Of a stretch of DNA of 64,000 nucleotides, positions 44,172-53,300 are shown one piece after another. Source of the stretch: Lewinellaceae bacterium (lineage in GTDB: Bacteria > Bacteroidota > Bacteroidia > Chitinophagales > Saprospiraceae); NCBI GenBank assembly GCA_020636255.1, contig JACJYE010000012.1, positions 62,001-126,000 of the forward strand, given 5' to 3'. The translations under genes were made by a program, and so were the position numbers. The first letter of the stretch is position 1, and each line of letters starts with the position of its first letter. A model generated the notes under the pieces. The model searched no databases, was not told where the DNA came from, and worked only from the letters and a program-made list of their open reading frames with translations.

Positions 44172-44475
44172 GGATAGTGATTTAGCTTGGGGTTACGATC
44201 CAGGCGTAAAAGGCTGGCGTAAAACCGTTTTCATTTTTTCAGGGGCCACTTTGCGGCAATCGCTTAAGGTAGCCGCAGCACTCGAATAATTCAATGACGG
44301 GTTCTAAAAAAGAAGGTGATTTTTGTCAAGCATGCCGCCGGTTAGAAGATCGGCGGTACAATTCAGCGAAAATTCGCAAAAAATCCAACCCTACTCTTTA
44401 CAATACAGCCAAAACCCCTTAAATTGTAGCGAAAATTCGCTATTTTATTATTCGATTGCTAAAAACGCCCGGAAG
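44172..44475. other. Regulatory region upstream of the acyl-CoA dehydrogenase gene
   Basis: 304 bp between divergent genes. Contains two copies of the perfect palindrome GCGAAAATTCGC (44366-44377 and 44429-44440). A frame upstream of 44476 could extend the next gene but covers the palindromes and is not family-like. Confidence 0.6.
44366..44440 (+). promoter_or_regulatory. Paired GCGAAAATTCGC operators
   Basis: Identical 12-bp palindromes start at 44366 and 44429, 63 bp or six helical turns apart, so both face the same side of the DNA. The second extends to TAGCGAAAATTCGCTA. The downstream copy lies between a possible TTG (44424) and an A/T-rich -7-like segment near 44446, ideal for repression by a dimeric repressor such as a TetR- or FadR-type fatty-acid regulator. 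The regulator is not in the window. Confidence 0.55.
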
Positions 44476-46275
44476 ATGCAAGACACGCTCGCCCATCCCG
44501 ATATCCTTAAAGGCGGTGCCTTCCTGATACAGGATTCCACACCGGAAGACACTTTTATCCCTGAAGAGGCTAACGAAGAGCAGCTGATGATCGCCGATAC
44601 GGTACGCGATTTCCTGAACAATGAACTTCTGCCCGTACTCGACAGGCTGGAGAAGAAGGAAGAAGGCCTGGCCGGCCGCCTGCTGGAGCAAATGGCCGAA
44701 CTAGGCCTGCTCGGCGCTCACATGCCCGAAGCCTACGGTGGCCTGGAACTGGACACGAACACCAATACGCTCATCAGTGACGTTTTCGGGCCTGCCGGCG
44801 CCTTCACGGTATCTTATGCCGTGCAGATCGGCATTGGCATGCTGCCATTGCTATACTACGGTACTGAATCGCAGAAACAGAAATACCTCACCCGCCTCAT
44901 CAGCGGCGAGCTGAAGGCTGCCTACTGCCTCACCGAGCCAGGTTCCGGCTCCGACGCCCTGGCGGCAAAAACCCGGGCTGACCTCTCTCCGGACGGGCAG
45001 TACTACATTATCAACGGCCAAAAGATGTGGATCTCCAATGCGGGGTTCGCCGATATGTTTATCGTTTTCGCACAGGTGGGCGGCAATCAGTTCACCGGTT
45101 TTATCGTAGATCGCGACAGCGAAGGCCTCTCACTAGGCGCAGAAGAAAATAAACTGGGCATTCACGGTTCTTCCACCCGGCAGGTGTTCTTCGAGAACGT
45201 TCACGTGCCGAAGGAGAACGTACTGGGCGAGATCGGCAAGGGGCACCTCATCGCATTCAATGTGCTGAACATCGGCCGCTTTAAACTGTGCGCCCTGTCT
45301 ATCGGCGGCGCTAAAGACCGGGTCAGCATGAGTGTCCGTTATGCCAACGAGCGCATACAGTTCAAGCAGCCCATCTCCAGTTTCGGGGCCATTCAGTACA
45401 AGATGGCGGAGCAGGCCATCCGGGTCTTCGCCGTAGAGAGCGCCATGTATCGCGTATCCAACATGATGCAGGGAGCCAACAAGGCACTCAGGGCCCAGGG
45501 GGCCGGTTTTGCCGAATCAAAGCTACAGGCCGCCGAAGAATATGCTATCGAATGCGCGCTGCTGAAAGTGGCCGGGTCCGAGGCCCTCGACTACGTCGTC
45601 GACGAGCTGGTACAGATCTACGGTGGCATGGGGTATTCGGAGGAGGCGCCTGCGGCCCGTGCCTACCGCGATGCCCGCATCAACCGCATCTACGAGGGCA
45701 CCAACGAGATCAACCGCCTGCTGTCGGTCGATATGTTGCTGCGCCGGGCCATGAAAGGCGCCATCGACCTCACCGGCCCGGCATGGGCCGTACAAAAGGA
45801 ATTGGTATCCATGCCCGCTTTCGATAAACCAGAGGGCCCCTACGGGGACGAACAAAAGGCCATAAAGGATTTCAAGAAAGCCGTGCTTCTGGTGGCCGGC
45901 GCTGCCGCCAAGATGCAGCTGGATGGCCAGCTCAACCTCAAGGAAGAGCAGGAGGTGGTGATGAACATTGCAGATATGATGCTCGACACCCTTGTGGCCG
46001 AGTCGCTGCTGCTACGCGTGGAAAAACTGGCCGGCCTCGACAAAAGCATTAACCAGGATGTGTACGACGCCATACTACGCGTTTTCCTGCACGACGTCAA
46101 CGCACGGATGCTGAAGAACGGCTCCGACGCCCTGGCATCTTTCGCAGAAGGTGACCTGCTGCGCACGATGCTCATGGGCCTGAAACGCTTCACCAAATAT
46201 CCTGCCGTGAACGTCAAAGCAGAACGCCGCAAGGTAGCGGAGGTGCTCATCGAAGCGAACGGGTATAACTTGTAG
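44476..46275 (+). CDS. Acyl-CoA dehydrogenase, FadE/VLCAD-like
   Basis: 599 residues. Catalyses the first, FAD-dependent step of fatty acid beta-oxidation. N-terminal helical domain with MAELGLLGAHMPEAYGGLEL, beta-domain with AYCLTEPGSGSDALAAKTRA and GQKMWISNAGFADMFIVFAQ, helical C-domain with RQFKQPISSFGAIQYKMAEQ and YGGMGYSEEAPAARAYRDARINRIYEGTNEINR, where the catalytic Glu is expected near YEGTNEI. An additional ~130 C-terminal residues beyond the core are typical of the long-chain type. Start MQDTLAHP at 44476 is preferred to 44323, which runs through the palindromes. A terminator follows at ~46356. Confidence 0.92.
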   Translation: MQDTLAHPDILKGGAFLIQDSTPEDTFIPEEANEEQLMIADTVRDFLNNELLPVLDRLEKKEEGLAGRLLEQMAELGLLGAHMPEAYGGLELDTNTNTLISDVFGPAGAFTVSYAVQIGIGMLPLLYYGTESQKQKYLTRLISGELKAAYCLTEPGSGSDALAAKTRADLSPDGQYYIINGQKMWISNAGFADMFIVFAQVGGNQFTGFIVDRDSEGLSLGAEENKLGIHGSSTRQVFFENVHVPKENVLGEIGKGHLIAFNVLNIGRFKLCALSIGGAKDRVSMSVRYANERIQFKQPISSFGAIQYKMAEQAIRVFAVESAMYRVSNMMQGANKALRAQGAGFAESKLQAAEEYAIECALLKVAGSEALDYVVDELVQIYGGMGYSEEAPAARAYRDARINRIYEGTNEINRLLSVDMLLRRAMKGAIDLTGPAWAVQKELVSMPAFDKPEGPYGDEQKAIKDFKKAVLLVAGAAAKMQLDGQLNLKEEQEVVMNIADMMLDTLVAESLLLRVEKLAGLDKSINQDVYDAILRVFLHDVNARMLKNGSDALASFAEGDLLRTMLMGLKRFTKYPAVNVKAERRKVAEVLIEANGYNL

Positions 46276-46352
46276 CCCGGCCCTCTTCCTGAAACGCTGT
46301 GATGCTACAAGCTGCGGCCTCTACCCAACAACTTTGCTAGACGAATGAATCC

Positions 46353-46389
46353 AACGCCCCGGGGTTTCGGCCTTTGGGGCCTTTTTTTG
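46353..46389 (+). terminator. Terminator after the acyl-CoA dehydrogenase gene
   Basis: GCCCC (46356-46360) pairs with GGGGC (46376-46380), with additional GG/CC pairing inside, followed by CTTTTTTTG. Confidence 0.7.
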
Positions 46390-46514
46390 CCGGCCGGCCT
46401 GTTCCCGGCCCGGAGCAATTGTCGACGAAACCGGTAACTTATCTTTCCGGGCAGTTTGAAAAGCCTTACCTTTGCCCTCCTGATCCCTTTTCTTTCGTAC
46501 CAAAAACCACCACC

Positions 46515-46832
46515 ATGTTCGGAGATATGTTCGGAGACATGCAGGAGCGCCAGAAGGCCATGCGGCAGAAGCTCGCCGGCATCACCATCGAAGCCGAGTC
46601 GGGCGACGGTGCAGTGCGGGTGAAGGCCAATGCCAACCGCGAGATCGTCAACATTGCCTTTGACAAGTCCAAACTCGACTGGGAAGACCAGGAGATGGTC
46701 GAAGACCTGCTCATCGCAGCCATCAACCACGCCCTGGAAAAGGCCGCAGCCAAAGAAGCAGAAGAAGCTCAGAATGCTTTGAAAGACATGCTCCCTCCCG
46801 GCCTTGACGGGCTGGACGGCCTTTTCGGTTGA
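46515..46832 (+). CDS. YbaB/EbfC-family nucleoid-associated protein
   Basis: 105 residues. MFGDMFGDMQERQKAMRQKLAGITIEAESGDGAVRVKANANREIVNIAFDKSKL shows the family core with the short helices and the GDGAVRVKANANREI strand pair. Members are dimeric DNA-binding proteins. The C-terminus (PPGLDGLDGLFG) is Gly/Leu-rich as in many YbaB proteins. An upstream ATG at 46374 lies in the terminator region and is rejected. No recR or dnaX lies next to it here. Confidence 0.88.
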   Translation: MFGDMFGDMQERQKAMRQKLAGITIEAESGDGAVRVKANANREIVNIAFDKSKLDWEDQEMVEDLLIAAINHALEKAAAKEAEEAQNALKDMLPPGLDGLDGLFG

Positions 46833-47009
46833 CAGGATAGCAGGGCTTACAACCTGTACCCTGCCGCCACTCGCTCACCGCGAGGCCCACACTCTCATAC
46901 ACGTACATACCCATACACCCAGAGGTAGCCGCGCAGAAAAAATAATAGCTCGGCGGGGGCGTTAATGTCTTGGAATACCAAAAAATCGTTTCAAAAGCGT
47001 ACAAGCAGC

Positions 47010-48242
47010 ATGAGATTTTTCCTACTAATCGCTTTCTTCGGCCTGGCCGTAACCATTTCCGCGCAGACGACCATTGGCCTGGTGGCCTATTACCCGCTCG
47101 ACTCCACTTACCGCGATGCGACGGGGAATACGGCAAACACCGGTACACCGGCCGGCAACCCCTATTTTTCCTGCGGCGCTTACGGCAATGCCCTGCGCCT
47201 GAATGGGCAGAGCGACGAAGTCGTCATCCTGGGCGGCCCGGTCAATGGCGAGTTTGACGACGAAGATATCACCGTCAGCCTTTATATCAAGCCCGCCGGG
47301 GGGGATGGCACGCAGTACGTCCTCTCCAAACGCAGCCCCAACTGCTTTGGAGGCAATGAGTTTTACATCCGCTACGTACCGGGCTCCCGCACCGTTAACG
47401 TAGTCTTTCTGGAAACCGTCGACAAATCGGTAGGCCTGGCCCACACGCTGGACAATACGGCCTGCTGGCAGCACATCGCTGTCGTGCGCGAAAGCGGCCG
47501 CGTACGCCTTTTCATCAATGGTGAACTGGTACAGGTGCGCAGCACTGCCAACCGCCTCGACGTGTTCAACGACGGCGACCTCACCATCGGTAACAGCGAC
47601 TGCAAAGGGCCCGCAGAGAAACCCTTCAACGGCCTGATCGACGACCTGCGCATCTACAACCGCGCGCTGAGCGAAAAAGACATCCGGGAGCTCTATTTCA
47701 AACCCGACCTGATAGAACGGACAAGCCAGGTGCTCAACGTATTCCTCGGCAATTCCGTCGACATTTCGATACCCAATACCTGCGCCACCAGCTTCACGTG
47801 GAACCCCGTGTCGGGCGTCTCCGACCCCAGTATGGCGGAGCCTACCATCACGCCGGTGGAAAAAGGAGAGATCCTTTACAAGGTCTCTATGTGGGACACC
47901 GTTGCCACCTGCATCGCGCGCGATTCCATCCTGCTGAATGTGATCGACCCCAACGACCTGGATTGCAACGCCATCTTCCTGCCCACGGCCTTCACCCCCA
48001 ACGGCGACGGCCTCAACGAGGATTTCGGCATCAGCAACCCTTATGCCGTCGATGAGCTGGTTTCTTTTGACATCTACGACCGCTGGGGCAACAAGGTCTT
48101 TTCGACTACCGACCCCTTTCAGCGCTGGGACGGGAGCTACCGCGGCCAGGCCGTCAACCCCGGCGTGATGAAATACGTCATCCAATTGCGCTGCGATGGC
48201 CAGGAATCTGTGAAAACGGGCACCCTTTCTATTCTCAGGTAA
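47010..48242 (+). CDS. LamG-like secreted protein with T9SS type B sorting domain
   Basis: 410 residues from MRFFLLIAFFGLAVTISAQ, a signal peptide (an upstream ATG at 46965 adds 15 non-signal residues). Residues ~20-230 form a concanavalin/LamG-like carbohydrate-binding lectin fold (LVAYYPLDSTYRDATGN..., FNGLIDDLRIYNRALSEKDIRELYF). A ~90-residue linker (VLNVFLGNSVDISIPNTCATSFTWNPVSG) precedes the type B CTD (TAFTPNGDGLNEDFGI, FDIYDRWGNKVF, WDGSYRGQAVNPGVMKYVIQL). It is likely displayed at the cell surface. The lipoprotein gene follows by 33 bp. Confidence 0.9.
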   Translation: MRFFLLIAFFGLAVTISAQTTIGLVAYYPLDSTYRDATGNTANTGTPAGNPYFSCGAYGNALRLNGQSDEVVILGGPVNGEFDDEDITVSLYIKPAGGDGTQYVLSKRSPNCFGGNEFYIRYVPGSRTVNVVFLETVDKSVGLAHTLDNTACWQHIAVVRESGRVRLFINGELVQVRSTANRLDVFNDGDLTIGNSDCKGPAEKPFNGLIDDLRIYNRALSEKDIRELYFKPDLIERTSQVLNVFLGNSVDISIPNTCATSFTWNPVSGVSDPSMAEPTITPVEKGEILYKVSMWDTVATCIARDSILLNVIDPNDLDCNAIFLPTAFTPNGDGLNEDFGISNPYAVDELVSFDIYDRWGNKVFSTTDPFQRWDGSYRGQAVNPGVMKYVIQLRCDGQESVKTGTLSILR

Positions 48243-48275
48243 ACTGCGAAACGATCAACCACAAAGTATAGTGCA

Positions 48276-49712
48276 ATGAAAACCACAAACCTGCTGCTCA
48301 CAACCTTCGTGCTCTTATTGCTCGGCGCCTGTACGCCCAAAACCACCGAGGAAACGGCCAAGATCGAGCAGCCCGAACAACCAGCGCCACCGCCGCCGGC
48401 GGAGGATATAAAACTCAGCCCCTGCCCGAAATTCAGCGATGCCCCCTTTCCGGACGAAGCCTCCGACAACTACGTCCTGTATCGCGATTTCCTGAAAGTC
48501 AACGACTGGAACCGGGCATTTGCCCTTTGGAAGAAGGTCTACGCCGTTGCTCCGGCCGCCGACGGCCAACGCAATACGGTCTATGCCGACGGCATCCGTT
48601 TCTACGAATACTTCATCTCACAGTCTACGGATTCCCTGCAAAATGAGGCGTACATCGATACGATCTTCATGATCTACGACGAGATCGGCCGTTGTTATCC
48701 CGAAGGGGGCTACATCGCAGGCCTGAAGGCCTTCGACCTGTATTACAAATACCCCCAGCGGTCGGCCCCCAAAAAGGCCTACGAGTTGTTCAGGCAGTCG
48801 ATCGACACAGACGGGCTGAAAACCCACGATTTTGTGATCAACCCCTTTTCCGCCCTGCTGACGGACCTTTACGGATCGGGCGACATCAGCAAAGAGGAAG
48901 CCTTTAAATACCAAAACATCATACGTGACATCATAGCTAAAGGGCTGAAGGAGTGCAAGGGCAAGGCCTGCGAGCGCTGGAATATCATTGCCGGATACGC
49001 GCCGGTACGCCTGGAGTACTTCGAGACGGTGGAAGGCTTTTACCCCTGCAGTTATTACATGGACAAATACTACCCCGAGTTCCTGGAAAACCAGGAAGAT
49101 TGCGACATCGTGCGCGAGGTATACAGCCGGCTGAAATGGGGCGGCTGCCCGGAATCGGAAGAAAAATTCCGCGATTTGATCCGCATCGGCAACCAGAACT
49201 GCCGCCCCGAGCCTGGCCCTTCGGAGATCGCCTACCAGCTATTGAAGGACGCCAAGTACAGCGAATCGATCGATGCCTTTGAGAAGGCCATCGAGGCGGA
49301 GCAGGACAACGCCAAAAAAGCCAACTATGCTCTGACGATCGCCAAGATATACCAGGTACACCTGCGCAATTTCCCGCGTGCACGCCAGTGGGCGCTACGC
49401 GCTGCCGACATCCGTGGAGGCTGGGGTGAGCCTTACCTGCTCATCGCCCGCCTCTATGCTTCCAGCGGGCCGCTCTGCGGGCCGGGCACCGGCTGGGACA
49501 GCCAGATCGTCACCTGGCCCGCCATCGATATGTGGAACCGCGCCAAAGCTGTCGACCCCAGCGCTGCTGCCGAGGCCAACAAGTGGATCGGCCGCTACAG
49601 CCAGTACATGCCTAACAGGGAAGACGTCTTCATCCGCAACCTCAAGGCCGGCGACCGCTACTTCGTTCCTTGCTGGATACAGGAGTGGACGACTATACGC
49701 ACCGCCGATTAA
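48276..49712 (+). CDS. TPR-containing lipoprotein
   Basis: 478 residues. The lipobox LLLLGAC (Cys19) predicts lipid anchoring. A low-complexity Pro/Glu linker (ETAKIEQPEQPAPPPPAED) is followed by a largely helical body with TPR-like helices (YLLKDAKYSESIDAFEKAIEAEQDNAKKANYALTIAKIYQ). Many Tyr/Cys residues occur. Bacteroidota outer-membrane lipoproteins of this type act as scaffolds. Its stop overlaps the next gene's upstream region (no overlap of the chosen start). Function unknown. Confidence 0.82.
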   Translation: MKTTNLLLTTFVLLLLGACTPKTTEETAKIEQPEQPAPPPPAEDIKLSPCPKFSDAPFPDEASDNYVLYRDFLKVNDWNRAFALWKKVYAVAPAADGQRNTVYADGIRFYEYFISQSTDSLQNEAYIDTIFMIYDEIGRCYPEGGYIAGLKAFDLYYKYPQRSAPKKAYELFRQSIDTDGLKTHDFVINPFSALLTDLYGSGDISKEEAFKYQNIIRDIIAKGLKECKGKACERWNIIAGYAPVRLEYFETVEGFYPCSYYMDKYYPEFLENQEDCDIVREVYSRLKWGGCPESEEKFRDLIRIGNQNCRPEPGPSEIAYQLLKDAKYSESIDAFEKAIEAEQDNAKKANYALTIAKIYQVHLRNFPRARQWALRAADIRGGWGEPYLLIARLYASSGPLCGPGTGWDSQIVTWPAIDMWNRAKAVDPSAAAEANKWIGRYSQYMPNREDVFIRNLKAGDRYFVPCWIQEWTTIRTAD

Positions 49713-49723
49713 TACTGCAAACG

Positions 49724-50830
49724 ATGAGTACCCTGCTCAAAGACGTTTACTCCCCGGAATTCTACGCCCACTTCGTCGAAGTGATGCAGGAGGTGATCCC
49801 CGGCTTTGACGGCCAGCGCTTCACCCGGCTGGTCTTCGACGAGGCGTGGGCCGGCCTGGAGCTAAAAGACAGGATGCGCCACACCAGCAGGGTGCTCCAC
49901 CATTTCCTTCCCCGGCCTTTTCCCGAAGCGGTGCCGGCCATGCTGAAGGCCATTGCGCTGTTGCGCGAAAAAAAGATGAAGAACTTCGGCTTTGCCTGCA
50001 TGTTCTTTCCGGATTATATCGAAAACTTCGGCCTGGAGCATTACGACAGCGCTGTAGCCGCCATGGAGCAGGTTACGCATTTTGCCAGTTGCGAGTTTGC
50101 CGTGCGGCCTTTCATCCTGAAATATGGTGATAAGATGCTGGGCCAGATGCGGGCCTGGTCGGAGCACGAAGACCAGCACGTCCGCCGCCTGTCGAGCGAA
50201 GGGTGCCGGCCGCGCCTGCCCTGGGCCATGGCGTTACCGCCGCTGAAACAGGACCCCACCCCTATTCTGCCCATTCTGGAAAACCTGAAGGACGACCCTT
50301 CGGAGTACGTCCGGCGCAGTGTGGCCAACAACCTCAACGACATTTCAAAGGACAACCCCGGTATTGCGCTGTCCATTTTCCGGTCGTGGATCGGGCAAAG
50401 CCCTGAAACGGACTGGGTGGTTAAACACGCCTGCCGCACCCTGCTCAAACAAGGCCGCACGGAAGCCATGGAGCTGTTCGGATACAGCGAACTGGAACAT
50501 ATCAGCGCGAAAAATTTCCGCATCCTCTCACCCGAAGTCAGGATAGGCGAGGCCCTGGCATTTGCCTTTGACCTGGAAAATAGTGGATCAGCGCCCGCGA
50601 CGGTACGCCTGGAATACGGCCTGTATTACCGAAAGGCCAACGGCCAGCTATCCCGGAAAGTGTTTAAGATCAGCGAAAAGGGGTATGCCCCCCATTCTGC
50701 CAGCACGATCGAGCGCAGGCAGAGCTTCCGCCCTATCACGACGCGAACTTTTTACCCGGGCGGGCACGAGCTGTCCCTCATCATCAATGGGAAAGAGGTA
50801 GCCAAACAGGGCTTTATGCTGCTGCCGTGA
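49724..50830 (+). CDS. AlkC-like DNA alkylation repair protein
   Basis: 368 residues from MSTLLKDVYSPEF; 18 extra codons upstream would overlap the lipoprotein gene and are rejected. HEAT-repeat region with FVEVMQEVIPGFDGQRFTRLVFDEAWAGLELKDRMRH and the family signature HVRRLSSEGCRPRLPWA, then PILENLKDDPSEYVRRSVANNLNDISKDNP. AlkC/AlkD-type enzymes remove N-alkylated bases without flipping the base. The C-terminal ~100 residues (RIGEALAFAFDLENSGSAPATVRLEYGLYYRKANGQ...) look like an Ig-like beta domain, as known for AlkC. Starts 11 bp after the lipoprotein gene. Confidence 0.9.
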   Translation: MSTLLKDVYSPEFYAHFVEVMQEVIPGFDGQRFTRLVFDEAWAGLELKDRMRHTSRVLHHFLPRPFPEAVPAMLKAIALLREKKMKNFGFACMFFPDYIENFGLEHYDSAVAAMEQVTHFASCEFAVRPFILKYGDKMLGQMRAWSEHEDQHVRRLSSEGCRPRLPWAMALPPLKQDPTPILPILENLKDDPSEYVRRSVANNLNDISKDNPGIALSIFRSWIGQSPETDWVVKHACRTLLKQGRTEAMELFGYSELEHISAKNFRILSPEVRIGEALAFAFDLENSGSAPATVRLEYGLYYRKANGQLSRKVFKISEKGYAPHSASTIERRQSFRPITTRTFYPGGHELSLIINGKEVAKQGFMLLP

Positions 50831-50848
50831 GTACGGCCGCCCCGTATA

Positions 50849-51499
50849 TCATTCCTGCATTTTTTCTCCGAAGCTAAGGTCGCCGGCATCGCCCAGGCCG
50901 GGTACGATATAAGCTTTGGCGGTCAGTTCTTCATCCATGGTGCACATCCAGATGCTGGCATCGGGGAACACGCGTTTCATGTGTTCCAGGCCGGCGGTGG
51001 AAGCGATGGCAGTAGCGAAATGAACCTGGGCCGGTTCGCCCAGTTCCATCAGCGCGTTGGCCACCAGGGCCATAGAGGAGCCTGTGGCCAGCATAGCATC
51101 ACAGACGACCAGCACAGCGCCATCGACATTCGGGCTGGAGATATATTCCATGTGAATATCGAAGGTCCCGTCCTTGTGGTGGCGCCGGTAAGCTGAAACG
51201 AAGGCATTGCCGGCATTATCGAAGTAATTGAGCATGCCCTGGTGCATCGGCAGGCCGGCCCGGAGGATGGTAGCCAGGACAATACGCTGGGAGGGCACCT
51301 GTACTTTTGCGATCCCCAACGGCGTTTCCACTTCTTTTTCCACATAGTCCAGCTGCTTGCTGATCTCGTAGGCCAGGATCTCTCCCAGGCGCTCCAGGTT
51401 GCGCCGGAAACGCATGCTGTCCTGTTGTATTTTTACATCGCGCAACTCGGCGACGAACCGGTTGGCTATCGAGTTTTGTTCACTAAGATTCACGATCAT
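50849..51499 (-). CDS. upp: Uracil phosphoribosyltransferase
   Basis: 216 residues; converts uracil and PRPP to UMP (pyrimidine salvage). PRPP-binding loop VVCDAMLATGSSMA is close to the classic D-P-M-L-A-T-G-G-S. LRAGLPMHQGML, uracil-binding YIVPGLGDAGDLSFG and CTMDEELTAKAY match the family. The first ATG (51499) is used. Tail-to-tail with the AlkC-like gene, and upstream of it on the same strand lies the deacetylase-like gene (12 bp away). Confidence 0.94.
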   Translation of the reverse strand: MIVNLSEQNSIANRFVAELRDVKIQQDSMRFRRNLERLGEILAYEISKQLDYVEKEVETPLGIAKVQVPSQRIVLATILRAGLPMHQGMLNYFDNAGNAFVSAYRRHHKDGTFDIHMEYISSPNVDGAVLVVCDAMLATGSSMALVANALMELGEPAQVHFATAIASTAGLEHMKRVFPDASIWMCTMDEELTAKAYIVPGLGDAGDLSFGEKMQE

Positions 51500-51510
51500 A
51501 ACACATGCCT

Positions 51511-52830
51511 TTAACGCGCGTAAGATAACATCTTTTCGTATACTTCACGCCAGCCACCCCAGCCATGATGCACAGAAAATGAACTATTATGCCAGAGGGT
51601 CGTAAAATGCCCCCCAACGGCCCGTACGGCATCTGCCAGGCGGCAAAGTTGTCCGAATGCAGCTTCCGGCCCCAGGCCCATATACTGGCGCAGGGTGACG
51701 TCCATAGCAGCAAAGGGATGGATCATCAGAGGTTCGGTACATTCTTTTTCGAGGTTGTACCAGGGGTAAGGTGTCGCCAGGCCGGCCCGAAAACCTACGG
51801 CGTCCGCGAAACCCATCGAATAGTCATTTCGTATGCCTATATCTGTGAGCCTGTTATAAGTAACGGGAAAGTGCAGCATCAGAAAATGTTGGCGGCTATT
51901 GTTCACGGTATTGCCAGTGATCGTCTCAAGGCGACGCACTTCCTTTTCCAATTGCGCCGGCGCCGTATTGGACCGAAAAGAAGGGTGGATGCCCAGCTCG
52001 CCCTGCTGCCCCAGGTTCCGGATAAGTTCCTGGAAAGCCGGCAGGCCCGGGCGAATATTGTTGTCGTATTTCCCCGGCTTGCCGAGTAGCAAGAAAAAGG
52101 CAGGAGACAAGGCATATCGCTGATGCAGCTGATGCAGATCATCAAAAGTAAAGAAGGGGTCGTCCCGCTGCCGGGCCAGCACCGCAAAGCGTTCTATCGT
52201 TTCAGCCCACCTTCCGGCCAGCAGGCTACGCAGGCTTGCAAGGGCCAGGCGCCATAGGGGGCGGTGGCGGTAGGCCCATGCCATGTCCACATCGTAAGTT
52301 GGGCAGAATCGGTAGGCCGGCCGTCGGATAACGAGGCCGGGAAAGCGTTGCTCCAGCAGGGCGGCCAGGAGAAAGGCCCATTGGTTAACCAGTGGTTGCT
52401 CCAGAAAACCATTCCTGCCGGCCAGGCTTTCTGAAGCCGGAAAACGGCCCAGGCCGTCGGGCCGGAATGGCAGGTACTCTTCGTAGCGGCTGGCCATGAA
52501 GAAGGCCAGAGCGGGCAGGTCGAACGGCAGCAAAGCGCCGGGAGCTTCCTGCCGGAAAAAGGCCGGCAGGCCTTCGGCAGTGAAAACATCAGGATAACAG
52601 CCAGACAGCCCCTGCTCCCATAACAAAGGGCCGGCAGGCAGCCAGGCCTCACCCTCCGCTACAGGCCGGCTGCTGTAGTTGAGCCGGGGGCCGGAAACGG
52701 TAAGATAGTAGGCCCTGTCGGTGGTGAGCTCGTAGTCCAGCGCTACGGCATGCCCGAATAGCAGGCGAAAGGCATACGCTACCCGGGGAGTGATCGATGG
52801 AACATAGGCCAGCAGGCGCATAAGGAGCAA
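51511..52830 (-). CDS. Polysaccharide deacetylase-like protein
   Basis: 439 residues. No clear signal peptide. The N-terminal ~180 residues are an uncharacterised domain typical of Bacteroidota proteins with a deacetylase end. The C-terminal half shows NodB-like features: RFCPTYDVDMAWAYRH (Asp pair of motif 1), GELGIHPSFRSN (His region), and FPVTYNRLTDIGIRNDYSMGFADAVGFRAGLATPYPWYN (Arg-containing motif). Metal-binding residues seem kept, so it could deacetylate or otherwise modify a cell-surface glycan, but activity is not proven. Upstream gene of upp on the same strand; an ATG 3 codons inside is an alternative start. Confidence 0.83.
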   Translation of the reverse strand: MLLMRLLAYVPSITPRVAYAFRLLFGHAVALDYELTTDRAYYLTVSGPRLNYSSRPVAEGEAWLPAGPLLWEQGLSGCYPDVFTAEGLPAFFRQEAPGALLPFDLPALAFFMASRYEEYLPFRPDGLGRFPASESLAGRNGFLEQPLVNQWAFLLAALLEQRFPGLVIRRPAYRFCPTYDVDMAWAYRHRPLWRLALASLRSLLAGRWAETIERFAVLARQRDDPFFTFDDLHQLHQRYALSPAFFLLLGKPGKYDNNIRPGLPAFQELIRNLGQQGELGIHPSFRSNTAPAQLEKEVRRLETITGNTVNNSRQHFLMLHFPVTYNRLTDIGIRNDYSMGFADAVGFRAGLATPYPWYNLEKECTEPLMIHPFAAMDVTLRQYMGLGPEAAFGQLCRLADAVRAVGGHFTTLWHNSSFSVHHGWGGWREVYEKMLSYAR

Positions 52831-52931
52831 GGGCTGTTTCTTCGAGCCTGAAGATAGTAGTTATCCACGCCTAAAATGAAGTGTCATTTAAAAAAATACC
52901 TTATTTTTATAAACATATAAAATAATGCGCA

Positions 52932-53282
52932 ATGCCAAATCAAAAACAATCACCCCTCGGTGAGATCAGCGCCATCCGCGATATTCTGATGGGCGAGCAA
53001 ATGCAGGACTACGAGCATCGTTTCCAGCAATTGTTAGACCGTGCCGCTGCGATGGAGCAGGCATTCAACAAGCAGCTGAACGAATTGGAAAAGCGCCGTA
53101 CCGAAGCTCTTCAGGCATTCCAGGAAGCAACCGAGAAACGCCTGGCCTCGCTTGAACAGCAACTGGCCCACCGCACCGGTGAGCTGGAGGAACGGATCAG
53201 GGCCGTCAGCGATGCCGACCGGGTGAACCTGGGCAAAATGCTGCGCGAACTTGGCCAGCAGCTAACCGGCGACGGCCAATAG
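52932..53282 (+). CDS. Small coiled-coil protein of the GTPase module
   Basis: 116 residues, predicted almost entirely helical coiled coil (~20-90: QDYEHRFQQLLDRAAAMEQAFNKQLNELEKRRTEALQAFQEATEKRLASLEQQL). No signal peptide or membrane segment. The gene is the first of four close, same-strand genes (gaps 18, overlap 4, 51 bp) that include a Ras-like GTPase and a roadblock-like protein. It may act as an effector, scaffold or regulator of the pair. No family recognised. Confidence 0.75.
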   Translation: MPNQKQSPLGEISAIRDILMGEQMQDYEHRFQQLLDRAAAMEQAFNKQLNELEKRRTEALQAFQEATEKRLASLEQQLAHRTGELEERIRAVSDADRVNLGKMLRELGQQLTGDGQ

Positions 53283-53300
53283 CCCTAGCCCTGCCAAAAG

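Noticed and set aside
44323..44475. N-terminal extension of the acyl-CoA dehydrogenase from ATG 44323
   Set aside because: Would translate through both palindromic operator candidates and add 51 residues rich in Ser/Asn that are foreign to the family.
47025..48185. 386-codon minus-strand frame opposite the LamG/type B CTD gene
   Set aside because: Antisense shadow of a gene with signal peptide and CTD on the plus strand.
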